From Verrucomicrobiota bacterium (lineage in GTDB: Bacteria > Verrucomicrobiota > Verrucomicrobiia > Limisphaerales > UBA1412): a stretch of 12,917 nucleotides of DNA. The stretch covers positions 1 through 12,917 of the forward strand of contig JAFZAR010000013.1 in assembly GCA_017557085.1 (NCBI GenBank). The letters run 5' to 3'. This document shows, piece by piece, positions 6,061 to 12,744 of the stretch. The position numbers and the translations under genes were made by a program. The notes below the pieces were generated by a model that was not told where the DNA came from, made no database searches, and saw only the letters and a list, made by a program, of their open reading frames with translations. Each line of letters starts with the position of its first letter. Positions within the stretch are counted from its first letter, which is position 1.

Positions 6061-7769
6061 TCCAGGATGTTTATGAGCCGCTGAGCCGTTACCGGGACGA
6101 GTTCAAAGCTGGATTTGCCTGGCGGACTGAGGAGAAGTTCGAGGAGCTCTCGCGCGCTTCCGGCATAGATATCGAGGCGAACCGCCGTCTGGTCGAAGAG
6201 ATCCGTGTGCTGGTGGATCGCTCGGAGGAGGCACGCGGCAAGAGGTCTTTCTTTGGCTGTTTGTTCGTTCTGCTGGTGGCGGGATCGGTGGTCGCTTTTA
6301 TTGCCGCTTATAATAATGAAGTTGGGAATCCGATCGTGCTGGTGGCGTTGGGGATCATCGGGATCATTGCCAGTCTTTTTCTGCTTTCGCCGCACAAGAA
6401 AGCTTCCCAGCTGTATAAAGAACTCAAAAAGACTATCGAGGCAAAAAAGGACGTGGCCTGGAAACAGATGGAGCCGCTAAACGCGCTCTACACCTGGGAC
6501 ATCCCCGTCAAGCTGATCCAGGCGACTGTGCCGCGGTTGGAGTTTGATCCGTATTTTACCAATGAACGGCTCTGGTCCCTGCAGCGCCAGTACGGTTGGA
6601 GTGACGATTTCAACCGGGACAAGAGCATCCTTTTCGCCCAGTCGGGATTGATCAACGGCAATCCTTTTGTCTTTGGAGAGTACCGGTATATGAAGTGGGA
6701 GAAGCATGTTTATAAGGGCACTAAGGATATCTCCTGGACGGAAACGGAGAGAGACTCCCAGGGCAAGATCCATACGGTGACTCATCATGAAACATTGGAA
6801 GCCACTGTGACCAAACCGGAACCGGTCTATAAGAGCAAAAAGCTGCTCATTTACGGCAATGATGCCGCGCCGAATCTGAGTTTTTCGCGCCAGCCGTCTG
6901 ATCTTTCCAAAGGGGACGAGGGGCTCTTCTCGCGGATGCGCAAAAAACACGAGATCCGCAAACTGCAAAAATTCTCACAAAATCTGGAGGATGAATCCCA
7001 GTTCACCCTGATGAGTAACCACGATTTCGAGGCGCTGTTCCATGCTGTGGACCGCGATAATGAAGTGGAATTTCGTCTGCTTTTTACCTCGCTGGCGCAG
7101 ATACAGATGCTGGATCTGCTGAAGGACAAGTCCGTTGGCTACGGGGATGATTTCACTTTCCGGAAAAAGAAGAAGATCAACCTGCTCACTTCCGATCACC
7201 TGGACGCGACCTCCATTGATACCGATCCCAAGCGCTTCCACGACTGGGACTACAACCGGGCCAAAGAAAACTTCCAGCAGCTCAATGAAAACTACTTCAA
7301 GAATATCTATTTCTCACTGGCTCCGCTGCTGGCCATCCCGCTCTATCAGCAGACCCGCACGCACGAAGAGATCTGGAAAGATGTGCTCCGCGGCCGCGAA
7401 TCCTCCTTCTGGGAGCATGAGACGCTGGCCAACTATTACGGGTACGGACAATTCAAGCACCCGGACTGTGTGACCAAGTGCATCCTCAAAACTTCACTCC
7501 TGGAACGCCAAAACGGGGAAGGAGCCGTGGAGGTGACTGCCTACGGTTACAGAGGGGTGCATCATACAGAATATGTAGAGGTTCATGGCGGCGACGGTGC
7601 CTGGCACGATGTCCCCGTGGAGTGGATCGAATACCTGCCTGTGGAGAACTCGCGCGTGATGTACCTCACCGAACAGGAAAAGCCCTCCCATACCTTCCGC
7701 GCCAAAGCCGGAAGCGAAAGCATCCTGCGCCGCTCCATCTTCTCCTGCCTGGATAAAAATGAGGCGTAA
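6057..7769 (+). CDS. LemA-linked membrane protein of unknown function, 570 residues
   Basis: The start is TTG, set by the overlap with lemA and its ribosome binding site. Layout: a charged, probably coiled-coil N-terminal part (about 1-62), two membrane helices at about 64-84 (FFGCLFVLLVAGSVVAFI) and 91-111 (PIVLVALGIIGIIASLFLL), and then a large soluble part (about 112-570). That part holds FDPYF (163-167), SGLINGNPFVFGEYRY (196-211), a Thr-rich strand-like stretch (about 223-251), YGNDAAPNLSFSR (266-278), SNHDFEALFHAVDRDNEVEF (320-339) and a short hydrophobic patch (about 417-431). Some of these motifs remind me of proteins encoded beside lemA in mycoplasmas (MAG1210 family) and of DUF3137 proteins. 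That is from memory and not checked. No catalytic motif is recognised. Coupling to lemA suggests the two proteins act together at the membrane. Confidence 0.85.
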   Translation: MIQDVYEPLSRYRDEFKAGFAWRTEEKFEELSRASGIDIEANRRLVEEIRVLVDRSEEARGKRSFFGCLFVLLVAGSVVAFIAAYNNEVGNPIVLVALGIIGIIASLFLLSPHKKASQLYKELKKTIEAKKDVAWKQMEPLNALYTWDIPVKLIQATVPRLEFDPYFTNERLWSLQRQYGWSDDFNRDKSILFAQSGLINGNPFVFGEYRYMKWEKHVYKGTKDISWTETERDSQGKIHTVTHHETLEATVTKPEPVYKSKKLLIYGNDAAPNLSFSRQPSDLSKGDEGLFSRMRKKHEIRKLQKFSQNLEDESQFTLMSNHDFEALFHAVDRDNEVEFRLLFTSLAQIQMLDLLKDKSVGYGDDFTFRKKKKINLLTSDHLDATSIDTDPKRFHDWDYNRAKENFQQLNENYFKNIYFSLAPLLAIPLYQQTRTHEEIWKDVLRGRESSFWEHETLANYYGYGQFKHPDCVTKCILKTSLLERQNGEGAVEVTAYGYRGVHHTEYVEVHGGDGAWHDVPVEWIEYLPVENSRVMYLTEQEKPSHTFRAKAGSESILRRSIFSCLDKNEA

Positions 7770-7784
7770 ATTTTGCGCTCATTT
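7755..7784 (-). terminator. Possible terminator for the flavodoxin-like gene
   Basis: AAATGAG (7757-7763) pairs with CTCATTT (7778-7784), and a further CG pair is possible beyond a one-base bulge. On the minus strand the stem runs into T residues (plus-strand A at 7755-7759). It overlaps the stop codon of the convergent 570-residue gene. The stem is AT-rich, so the call is tentative. Confidence 0.35.
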
Positions 7785-7831
7785 CATTGACCCACCGTCA
7801 CCTCGCCGGGAATTCTTTTCGTCTGCCGGAC

Positions 7832-8446
7832 CTATGAAATAGTTGGAGGAAGCGGGTAGGCGGTAGGAGCGGTTTGAATGAGACGACCCAGCCAGTTGAT
7901 GGCTTCGCCCAGGTGTTTCATGTTGGCGATGGCTTCCTGGTCTTCGCGGACATCGCCCGGCAGCCGTCCTACGCCAAAGTTGAAGTAAGAGGAGCCCGGC
8001 ACGATCATGCCCAGACAGAGGAAAAAGTGGTTGAGCTGGTCGAAAACGCAGGTGGCGCCTCCACGGCGGTGAGTGACGACTCCCGCGCCGATCTTGCCTT
8101 TCAGCAGTGATTTTTCCACCGAGTAGGCGGCCAGTCCCAGACGATCCATGAAGGCTTTGAGTTCGGAGCTGACATTCGTAAAGTAGGAAGGCGAGCCCAG
8201 CAGAATGGCATCGGCCTGTTCGGCTTTGGCGATCCACTGATTGACGGGATCCACGTTGATGACACAGCGCGCGTTGGCGTTTTTGAAACATTTATAGCAG
8301 GCCATACATCCCCGCACAGGGACACCGCCCACCTGAATATATTCCGTTTCCCAGTCGTTCTGAGCCAAAACACCCAGGACCGTGTTCAGAAGAAATTCCG
8401 TGTTGCCGTTTTTACGCGGACTGCCGTTGAACGCGACTACTTTCAT
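7832..8446 (-). CDS. Flavodoxin-fold NAD(P)H-dependent oxidoreductase with Cys motif
   Basis: A 204-residue protein of the NADPH-dependent FMN reductase / iron-sulfur flavoprotein-like group. The FMN phosphate loop is FNGSPRKNGNT (6-16), and the second flavin loop GSPSYFTNVSSELKAFMDR (84-102) is typical. Between them lies CMACYKC (47-53), followed by Cys61. The C-x2-C-x2-C arrangement resembles the compact Cys motif of iron-sulfur flavoproteins, which can bind a [4Fe-4S] cluster, though the full canonical spacing cannot be claimed. It is likely cytosolic and uses FMN for electron transfer or reduction of small molecules; the substrate is unknown. The ATG has a weak AGG upstream. It follows panB in the direction of transcription after 31 bases and is probably cotranscribed. 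The Pro-rich tail (about 192-202) is probably disordered. Confidence 0.83.
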   Translation of the reverse strand: MKVVAFNGSPRKNGNTEFLLNTVLGVLAQNDWETEYIQVGGVPVRGCMACYKCFKNANARCVINVDPVNQWIAKAEQADAILLGSPSYFTNVSSELKAFMDRLGLAAYSVEKSLLKGKIGAGVVTHRRGGATCVFDQLNHFFLCLGMIVPGSSYFNFGVGRLPGDVREDQEAIANMKHLGEAINWLGRLIQTAPTAYPLPPTIS

Positions 8447-8477
8447 GAGCCTATTTTCGGTTCGGTGCCTGTTTCTG

Positions 8478-9254
8478 TCAAGAGCGTTTCAGTTCTTCTA
8501 CCCATTTGCGGACACCTTCGCGGATATCTTCGCCGATGTGCAGGATCTGTTTGACGTGTTTGGGAACGAACCACGGAAAGTAGCCGATCAGGTCGTGTGT
8601 GACCAGTATCTGACCGTCGCAGTTGGAGCCCGCGCCGATGCCGATAGTGGGGATCTTGAGAGCACGGCTGATCTCTCCGGCCAGGTCGTGCTTCACCAGT
8701 TCCAGCACCGTGCCCAACACTCCGACCTTTTCCAGAGCCAGAGCATCTTCCAGCAGGGCTTTCTGTTCCGCTTCTACTTTGCCCTTGATGTGGTAGCCGC
8801 CTTCCTCGCGAACGTGCTGAGGCAGCATTCCCAGATGAGCCAGAATGGGGATATTGGCGTTCAGGATGGCCTCGATCTGCGGCAGGATAGCGCGGCCGCC
8901 TTCCAGCTTGACGCACTGAGCGCCGGCATCTTCCAGACGTTTGGCGGTCTCCACGGCCTGCTGAGGCGTTTCGTAGCTCTTGTAGGGCATATCCGCTATG
9001 ACAACAGCGCGCTTGCATCCGCGGGCGACCGCTTTGGTATGATGGACCATATCTTCCACGGTGACGTCTATCGTATCCGGATAGCCCAGGACGACCATTC
9101 CCAGAGAGTCGCCGATCAGCAGAAAGTCCACCCCGGCCTCATCCAGCAGACGCGCCGTGGGATAGTCATAAGCGGTCAGGGAAGCGATCTTTTTACCCTC
9201 GGCTTTCCAGTTGAGAAAACGTGAACGCAGTTCGATGAAAGATTCTCTTGTCAT
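8478..9254 (-). CDS. panB: 3-methyl-2-oxobutanoate hydroxymethyltransferase
   Basis: PanB (EC 2.1.2.11) adds a hydroxymethyl group from 5,10-methylene-THF to 2-oxoisovalerate to give ketopantoate, the first step to pantothenate and CoA. At 258 residues it is close to the E. coli enzyme (264). Conserved blocks are LTAYDYPTARLLDEAGVD (26-43), IGDSLGMVVLGY (47-58) with metal ligand Asp49, ADMPY (87-91) with Asp88, VKLEGG (115-120) with Glu118, AHLGMLPQ (139-146), TVLELV (182-187) with catalytic Glu185, and IGIGAGSNCDGQILV (204-218). All key residues are present, so it should be active. The remaining pan genes are not in this window. Upstream (9255-9329) is AT-rich and probably contains the promoter, but I cannot fix one. 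Only a weak GAG precedes the ATG. Confidence 0.96.
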   Translation of the reverse strand: MTRESFIELRSRFLNWKAEGKKIASLTAYDYPTARLLDEAGVDFLLIGDSLGMVVLGYPDTIDVTVEDMVHHTKAVARGCKRAVVIADMPYKSYETPQQAVETAKRLEDAGAQCVKLEGGRAILPQIEAILNANIPILAHLGMLPQHVREEGGYHIKGKVEAEQKALLEDALALEKVGVLGTVLELVKHDLAGEISRALKIPTIGIGAGSNCDGQILVTHDLIGYFPWFVPKHVKQILHIGEDIREGVRKWVEELKRS

Positions 9255-9329
9255 AGCTCAATCGAAATAAAATGGTTATTAGAAATCCAAAAGCCGTTTA
9301 AAATAATATCCTTAACAATAGTAAATTAA

Positions 9330-9384
9330 CGTAGAGACGAACGATCCGCTCGTCTCGGAGACGCGAGAATCACGCGTCTCTACG
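9330..9384. repeat. 55-bp double palindrome between the HIT gene and panB
   Basis: The outer arms CGTAGAGACG (9330-9339) and CGTCTCTACG (9375-9384) are perfect inverted copies. Inside lie two adjacent hairpins: GAGACGA (9334-9340) with TCGTCTC (9350-9356), and GAGACGCG (9358-9365) with CGCGTCTC (9373-9380). The sequence can therefore fold either as two hairpins or as one long imperfect one. There is no T-run typical of a terminator and no obvious target duplication. It may be a small intergenic repeat of REP/MITE type. Confidence 0.8.
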
Positions 9385-9412
9385 GGACTTTGTTTATAAA
9401 TTCCGGCAGAGA

Positions 9413-9754
9413 TCAGCCCGGAGGCCATCCCAGCGGACGACCGCCCAGGATATGGCAATGAAGGTGCGGAACCGTTTCGCCGCCAAAAGGACCGTTATTG
9501 ATCACCAGACGGTATCCGTTCTGGTCCAGTCCCAGTTTGCGGGCGACTTCCGCGGCACCCAGCAGCAGAGCTCCCAGCAGTTCCTTGTCCTCCGGTTTGG
9601 CTTCGTTCACACGGGCAATGACCCGCTTGGGAACGATGAGGACATGAGTGGGAGCCTGTGGAGACGCGTCGCGAAAAGCGAGCAGCTCTTCGTTTTCAAA
9701 AACGATGTCAGCCGGGATCTCCCGTGAAATGATTCGTTCAAATATAGTGCTCAT
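9413..9754 (-). CDS. HIT family nucleotide hydrolase (HINT type)
   Basis: A 113-residue protein of the HINT branch of the histidine triad family, which hydrolyses nucleoside phosphoramidates and aminoacyl-AMP. The N terminus STIFERIISREIPADIVFE (2-20), RDASPQAPTHVLIVPK (28-43) and LVINNGPFGGETVPHLHCH (83-101) are typical. The triad is His97-Leu-His99-Cys-His101-Ile-Leu, with His99 the expected nucleophile. Length matches the family (110-120 residues). ATG at 9754 is chosen because homologues start MSTIF; a GTG at 9781 would overlap the preceding gene. It lies 5 bases after the stop of the 170-residue unknown gene, so it is third in the nrdR operon. No clear ribosome binding site is present, which suggests coupling to the gene before it. 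Confidence 0.94.
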   Translation of the reverse strand: MSTIFERIISREIPADIVFENEELLAFRDASPQAPTHVLIVPKRVIARVNEAKPEDKELLGALLLGAAEVARKLGLDQNGYRLVINNGPFGGETVPHLHCHILGGRPLGWPPG

Positions 9755-9759
9755 AAAAT

Positions 9760-10272
9760 CTATTGGATGACCAAAACACACTCCGGATCCAGAGTCTGTT
9801 TGGAAAATTGCCGGATAAAATCAATGACGGACTCCGCGAAGAGTTTGGGCTGTTTGCTCCAGCGCTGACGATGCAGGCAGGTCAGCACACAATTCCGGAT
9901 CCCTTCTACGAAAATCAGCTTCGCGTTTGTGTTCTTCAGGGATTGAAGGACCTCCTTCAGCTGTGCGAAAAACTCCAGCTCGCCCAGCAGCGATTCCGTC
10001 CGCATCAGCTCCGGCAGACAGATATGCCGTGTCAGTTTGCCCGGCGGCGTGATCAATGCCGTTGTCACCAGATCCGAAAGCTCCTCCAGAGAGAGCTTTC
10101 CCTGATACTCCTTGTGATGGATATAGGCAAACACGGCTCCAACGGCTCCCTTGAAGTAGTCGGGATCCGCCTGGATGCCCAGCATTTCCTGGGAGACATC
10201 ATCCTGGAAGACCGGAGTACATTCACCGGGAACCGATTCCAGCAGGATACAATCTGAATGGAGCGCGATCAT
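9760..10272 (-). CDS. Unrecognised 170-residue protein in the nrdR operon
   Basis: A soluble-looking protein with no signal peptide or membrane helix. The N terminus (IALHSDCILLES) looks strand-rich. The middle is mainly helical, with FKGAVGAVFAYIHH (40-53), LSLEELSDLVTTALI (60-74) and LLGELEFFAQLKEVLQSL (95-112). A hydrophobic strand AKLIFVEGI (117-125) and a helix AESVIDFIRQF (146-156) follow. Cysteines are at 8, 18, 85, 128, 132 and 165, without a clear metal motif. ATG at 10272 overlaps the nrdR stop in ATGA, and the gene ends 5 bases before the HIT gene, so it is almost surely translated. I do not recognise the family. The bold, uninterrupted frame and tight packing argue that it is real. 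Confidence 0.8.
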   Translation of the reverse strand: MIALHSDCILLESVPGECTPVFQDDVSQEMLGIQADPDYFKGAVGAVFAYIHHKEYQGKLSLEELSDLVTTALITPPGKLTRHICLPELMRTESLLGELEFFAQLKEVLQSLKNTNAKLIFVEGIRNCVLTCLHRQRWSKQPKLFAESVIDFIRQFSKQTLDPECVLVIQ

Positions 10273-10775
10273 TTGCTGTCAGGTGCTGCGGGAGAAGGGG
10301 ACTTGGGATCCGTTTTCTCCACTGGTTGTTGGTCGAAATTCCTGGCTGCGCTGACAAAATCAGAGACTTCCTGAAAGCGACGATACACACTGGCAAAGCG
10401 AATATACGCGATCGGATCCAGCTTCTTGAGCCGTTCCATGACGATCTCGCCCAGTTCCGTGGCGGAAATCTCGTTGCCGCCCCGTATATAAAGGTCGAGG
10501 ATGATCGCTTCCACCTCGTTCTCGATCTGATCCGAGCTGATCGGCCGCTTCTGGCACGCCTTGACGATCCCCGAACGGAGCTTGTCGCGCGAAAAAGCCT
10601 CTCTGCGTCCATCCGCTTTGATCACAAGCAGATCCTCCTGCTCGATCTTCTCATAAGTCGTATAACGGAAACCGCACTTCAGGCATTCCCGGCGGCGACG
10701 GATGACCGTGTCCTCGCGCGAAGAGCGTGAGTCTGTGACTTTATCTTCTGGATGTTTACATCTTGGGCATCTCAT
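10269..10775 (-). CDS. nrdR: Transcriptional repressor NrdR
   Basis: A 168-residue NrdR, the ATP/dATP-sensing zinc-ribbon repressor of ribonucleotide reductase genes. The zinc ribbon uses Cys3, Cys6, Cys31 and Cys34 (MRCPRC, CLKCGFRYTTYE), with the DNA-binding RRRRE (26-30). The ATP-cone spans about 49-139 (VIKADGRREAF, KLRSGIVKACQKRPIS, EISATELGEIVMERLKKLD, YIRFASVYRRFQEV). A Pro/Ser-rich tail (about 145-168) extends past the usual 150-160 residues. ATG at 10775 is chosen over the longer reading to 10847 because MRCPxC is the invariant start and AGAGGG lies 6 bases upstream. It is the first gene of an operon with the 170-residue unknown (ATGA overlap) and the HIT gene. No ribonucleotide reductase gene is in the window. 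Confidence 0.96.
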   Translation of the reverse strand: MRCPRCKHPEDKVTDSRSSREDTVIRRRRECLKCGFRYTTYEKIEQEDLLVIKADGRREAFSRDKLRSGIVKACQKRPISSDQIENEVEAIILDLYIRGGNEISATELGEIVMERLKKLDPIAYIRFASVYRRFQEVSDFVSAARNFDQQPVEKTDPKSPSPAAPDSK

Positions 10776-10800
10776 GATGTACCCTCTACAACCTATAGTA

Positions 10801-10845
10801 GCACAAGTTTCCTCGATAGGAAACAATAAAAACAGATTTTTGTGC
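10801..10845. promoter_or_regulatory. Nested palindrome in the nrdR leader
   Basis: A perfect inverted repeat GTTTCCT-CGAT-AGGAAAC (10807-10824) lies 31 bases before the nrdR start codon. It is flanked by a second inverted pair, GCACAA (10801-10806) and TTGTGC (10840-10845). On the minus strand TACTAT, a possible -10 box, lies just downstream of it. It could be an operator or an RNA hairpin. It does not clearly match the NrdR-box consensus. Confidence 0.45.
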
Positions 10846-10875
10846 AAAAAACCCTACAGGGGAAGACCGTAGGGT
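10846..10875 (-). terminator. Rho-independent terminator after the beta-helix gene
   Basis: On the minus strand a 7-bp stem, ACCCTAC with GTAGGGT (plus positions 10875-10869 and 10857-10851), and an 11-base loop are followed by at least five T (10850-10846). It lies about 115 bases past the stop of the beta-helix gene and separates it from nrdR. Confidence 0.8.
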
Positions 10876-10881
10876 GATCTG

Positions 10882-10918
10882 CCGCCTGCGGTTTCAGTGT
10901 TCAGGCGGTTTCAATGTT
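10882..10918. repeat. Hairpin and imperfect direct repeat before the terminator
   Basis: CCGCCTG (10882-10888) and CAGGCGG (10902-10908) form a 7-bp stem with a 13-base loop. Overlapping it, GCGGTTTCAGTGTT (10888-10901) recurs as GCGGTTTCAATGTT (10905-10918) with one mismatch, a period of 17. It lies between the beta-helix gene and its terminator. Confidence 0.65.
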
Positions 10919-10990
10919 TTCTCTGATACTTGCTCTATCTTATTATCTATTTTGTTATCAATGGGTTATATTTATATGAAAATCTTTACT

Positions 10991-12145
10991 TCAGACCTTC
11001 TTTGTGCAGCCTACGTTATCTTTCAGGATAAAGTCTTTGCCATGCTCACCCTGATCGATGACCATCTCGTTCATATAGCCGTTCCAGAGAGTATTGCCCA
11101 TGATGACCGAGTGCGACATTTTCTTTACGATGAATCCCACTTGCGGAGTGAACAGACCTTTGCCGCCGTCGTCTTGTCCTGCCAGACAGGTATTACCCGT
11201 CATGGACAGTCCATGGCAATCTTCCAGTCTGACCTGGCATGAGTGCTCGCCCTCAGACAGATAGCTGGAGTCTTTGCCGCACCGGCGGAACACATTTCCT
11301 GTGACGGTGACAGCCTGAGCTTTCAGCGCGTAGAGTCCGGCTCCATGATTCCGGTCGAAGGAGTTGCCCGTCACGTTCCAGTCGTCGCCGCCGTGGATGA
11401 AAAGTCCGTATCCGCGGTTCCATTCCACCCGGTTTGCCGTGAACATTACCGTCGCGCCCACATCATCGCATCCGAAACCGTTGCCGCCGTTCGCCGAAAA
11501 CTGATTGTCTGTGACAAATCCATCCCATCCCAGCAGACGGATGCCGTCGCCCTTGTTCGACATGAACTGGCTGTGGCGGACAATGAACAGCCACACCCGG
11601 CGGAAAAAGACACCGTGTCCGGAGAAGTTCATCACTTTGGTATCGTCAATGACGATTGTGTCTTCCTTCGGACTCCATTTCTCTTTGTTGTTCAGATAGA
11701 TCCCGTGGATAGGCTTCTCGGCGTTGGAAATGCCGCACAGCACCATTCCCCGGATCCTGGCCGCGAACGCGCCTGTGATGTCCAGCAGACAGTCTGTATC
11801 CTGGCTGTCGAGTTCCAGCACCGCGCCGCGTTTCTCGCAATGGTAGATCCAGCAGGGATCGCCCAGCAGGGTGACATAAGCCGGCACTTTCAATCCATGG
11901 CACCGGTAAATGCCCGCCGGGAAATAGACGGTTCCGTTGACCTTTCCGGCAGCGTCCAGCGCTTTCTGGATGGCATCAGTGTCGGATGTCTTTCCGTCTC
12001 CCTTGGCGCCAAAGTCCAGCACGTTGAGTTTCGTGTCGTGGGTTTTCTCCTCAGGCTCGGCGAACGACCGCATGGCCAGTGCCGCGGCACCGATCCCCGC
12101 CATACCTGTGAGGGTTGATTTACGTATAAATTCGCGTCTTTTCAT
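10991..12145 (-). CDS. Tat-exported right-handed beta-helix protein (Pectate_lyase_3 type)
   Basis: A 384-residue protein with a twin-arginine signal: RREFIRKS (3-10), hydrophobic region TLTGMAGIGAAALAM (11-25) and a cleavage site near SFAEP (27-31). The mature protein opens with NVLDFGAKGDGKTSDTDAIQ (41-60) and GTVYFPAGIYR (71-81), the signature of the pectate lyase superfamily / Pectate_lyase_3 domain. Parallel beta-helix coils follow, about 20-25 residues each, seen as SGHGVFF (175-181), KGDGIRLL (198-205), NGGNGFG (219-225), NRGYGLFIHGG (243-253) and NHGAGLYAL (266-274). Each is paired with an N-x-F-type turn (DNQFSAN, GNSFDRN, GNVFRR). Such proteins bind or cleave acidic polysaccharide, but no catalytic Asp or Lys set is evident, so the activity is unknown. 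It appears to be transcribed alone. Confidence 0.88.
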   Translation of the reverse strand: MKRREFIRKSTLTGMAGIGAAALAMRSFAEPEEKTHDTKLNVLDFGAKGDGKTSDTDAIQKALDAAGKVNGTVYFPAGIYRCHGLKVPAYVTLLGDPCWIYHCEKRGAVLELDSQDTDCLLDITGAFAARIRGMVLCGISNAEKPIHGIYLNNKEKWSPKEDTIVIDDTKVMNFSGHGVFFRRVWLFIVRHSQFMSNKGDGIRLLGWDGFVTDNQFSANGGNGFGCDDVGATVMFTANRVEWNRGYGLFIHGGDDWNVTGNSFDRNHGAGLYALKAQAVTVTGNVFRRCGKDSSYLSEGEHSCQVRLEDCHGLSMTGNTCLAGQDDGGKGLFTPQVGFIVKKMSHSVIMGNTLWNGYMNEMVIDQGEHGKDFILKDNVGCTKKV

Positions 12146-12221
12146 TCTTATTTATCTCAAGATGTCGCTGATATTATTTCAGCTTGTTATAGGTTTCGTC
12201 ATCCACGGGTCGCATTGCCTT

Positions 12222-12257
12222 AAAAAAAATCAACGGTTCCACGTAACGCAGAACCGT
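12222..12257 (-). terminator. Probable terminator after the DUF4332 gene
   Basis: A 25-bp nearly perfect palindrome (12233-12257) has outer arms ACGGTTC and GAACCGT, with further inner pairs. On the minus strand it is followed after 3-4 bases by eight T (plus-strand A at 12222-12229). The gap between stem and T-run is slightly long. It lies about 50 bases after the stop of the DUF4332 gene and 75 bases before the beta-helix start. Confidence 0.6.
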
Positions 12258-12308
12258 CGAAGTCGTTAACGCCAGTTCCCGTCTTAGGGGGCAGGGCGGA
12301 CAGGGATT

Positions 12309-12716
12309 TTAGTATTCCATGACAGCAGGCAGCTCCTTGGCCTGGTCAATCATTCTCTGTACCTCTACAACGGCAGGTACGCGATTGGTCAGGTTCTTCG
12401 CGGCATTCACCTCTTCCAGCTTCTTCTGCAGGTTCTCTGCCACTCTGTGCTTCAACTCTTTCACGGTATCCACACCGCTGGCCTCCAGAAGTTCTGCAAA
12501 CTGAGGTCCTACACCGTTGATACGATACAGGTCGCAGTGATTGGCCCATTTCAGTATCAGCTTTCCACTGATGCCTGTCTTTTCCTCCAGCTCCTTGCGG
12601 CCTGCCGGTTTAGCGCAATTTGCCAACAACTCTGCATCCGTATTGATACCGGCTGCAATCAGTTTCTCGGCGTAAACCTCGCCAACACCCTCGATGTCAA
12701 TTACTTTATAAGTCAT
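12309..12716 (-). CDS. DUF4332 helix-hairpin-helix protein
   Basis: A 135-residue protein with two helix-hairpin-helix-like units: IEGVGEVYAEKLIAAG (8-23) and INGVGPQFAELLEASGVDT (66-84). Between them, GRKELEEKTGISGKLILKW (39-57) is typical of the DUF4332 family. Such HhH pairs resemble those of DNA ligase and RNA polymerase alpha C-terminal domains and suggest DNA or protein binding. The true role of this family is not known to me. It is cytosolic, with no signal peptide. ATG at 12716 (MTYKVIDIEGVG) is chosen over an upstream TTG at 12755 because homologues I remember begin MTYK. No ribosome binding site is visible. Close relatives are, from memory, common in Bacteroidales, so transfer is possible. 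It appears monocistronic, with a terminator after it and a palindrome before it. Confidence 0.85.
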   Translation of the reverse strand: MTYKVIDIEGVGEVYAEKLIAAGINTDAELLANCAKPAGRKELEEKTGISGKLILKWANHCDLYRINGVGPQFAELLEASGVDTVKELKHRVAENLQKKLEEVNAAKNLTNRVPAVVEVQRMIDQAKELPAVMEY

Positions 12717-12744
12717 AATATCTGTAAGTTCAGGTTGTTTTTTT

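Noticed and set aside
8382..9224. 280-codon open frame on the plus strand
   Set aside because: Antisense to panB, which retains all catalytic residues.
9755..9781. Extended N terminus of the HIT protein from GTG 9781
   Set aside because: It would overlap the preceding gene; homologues start at the MSTIF position.
10776..10847. Extended N terminus of NrdR (24 more residues)
   Set aside because: NrdR proteins start at MRCPxC, and a good ribosome binding site lies before the ATG at 10775. The extension would also begin inside the palindrome and terminator region.
11243..12118. 291-codon open frame on the plus strand
   Set aside because: Antisense to the beta-helix gene, which has a Tat signal and domain motifs; no recognisable motif in the shadow frame.
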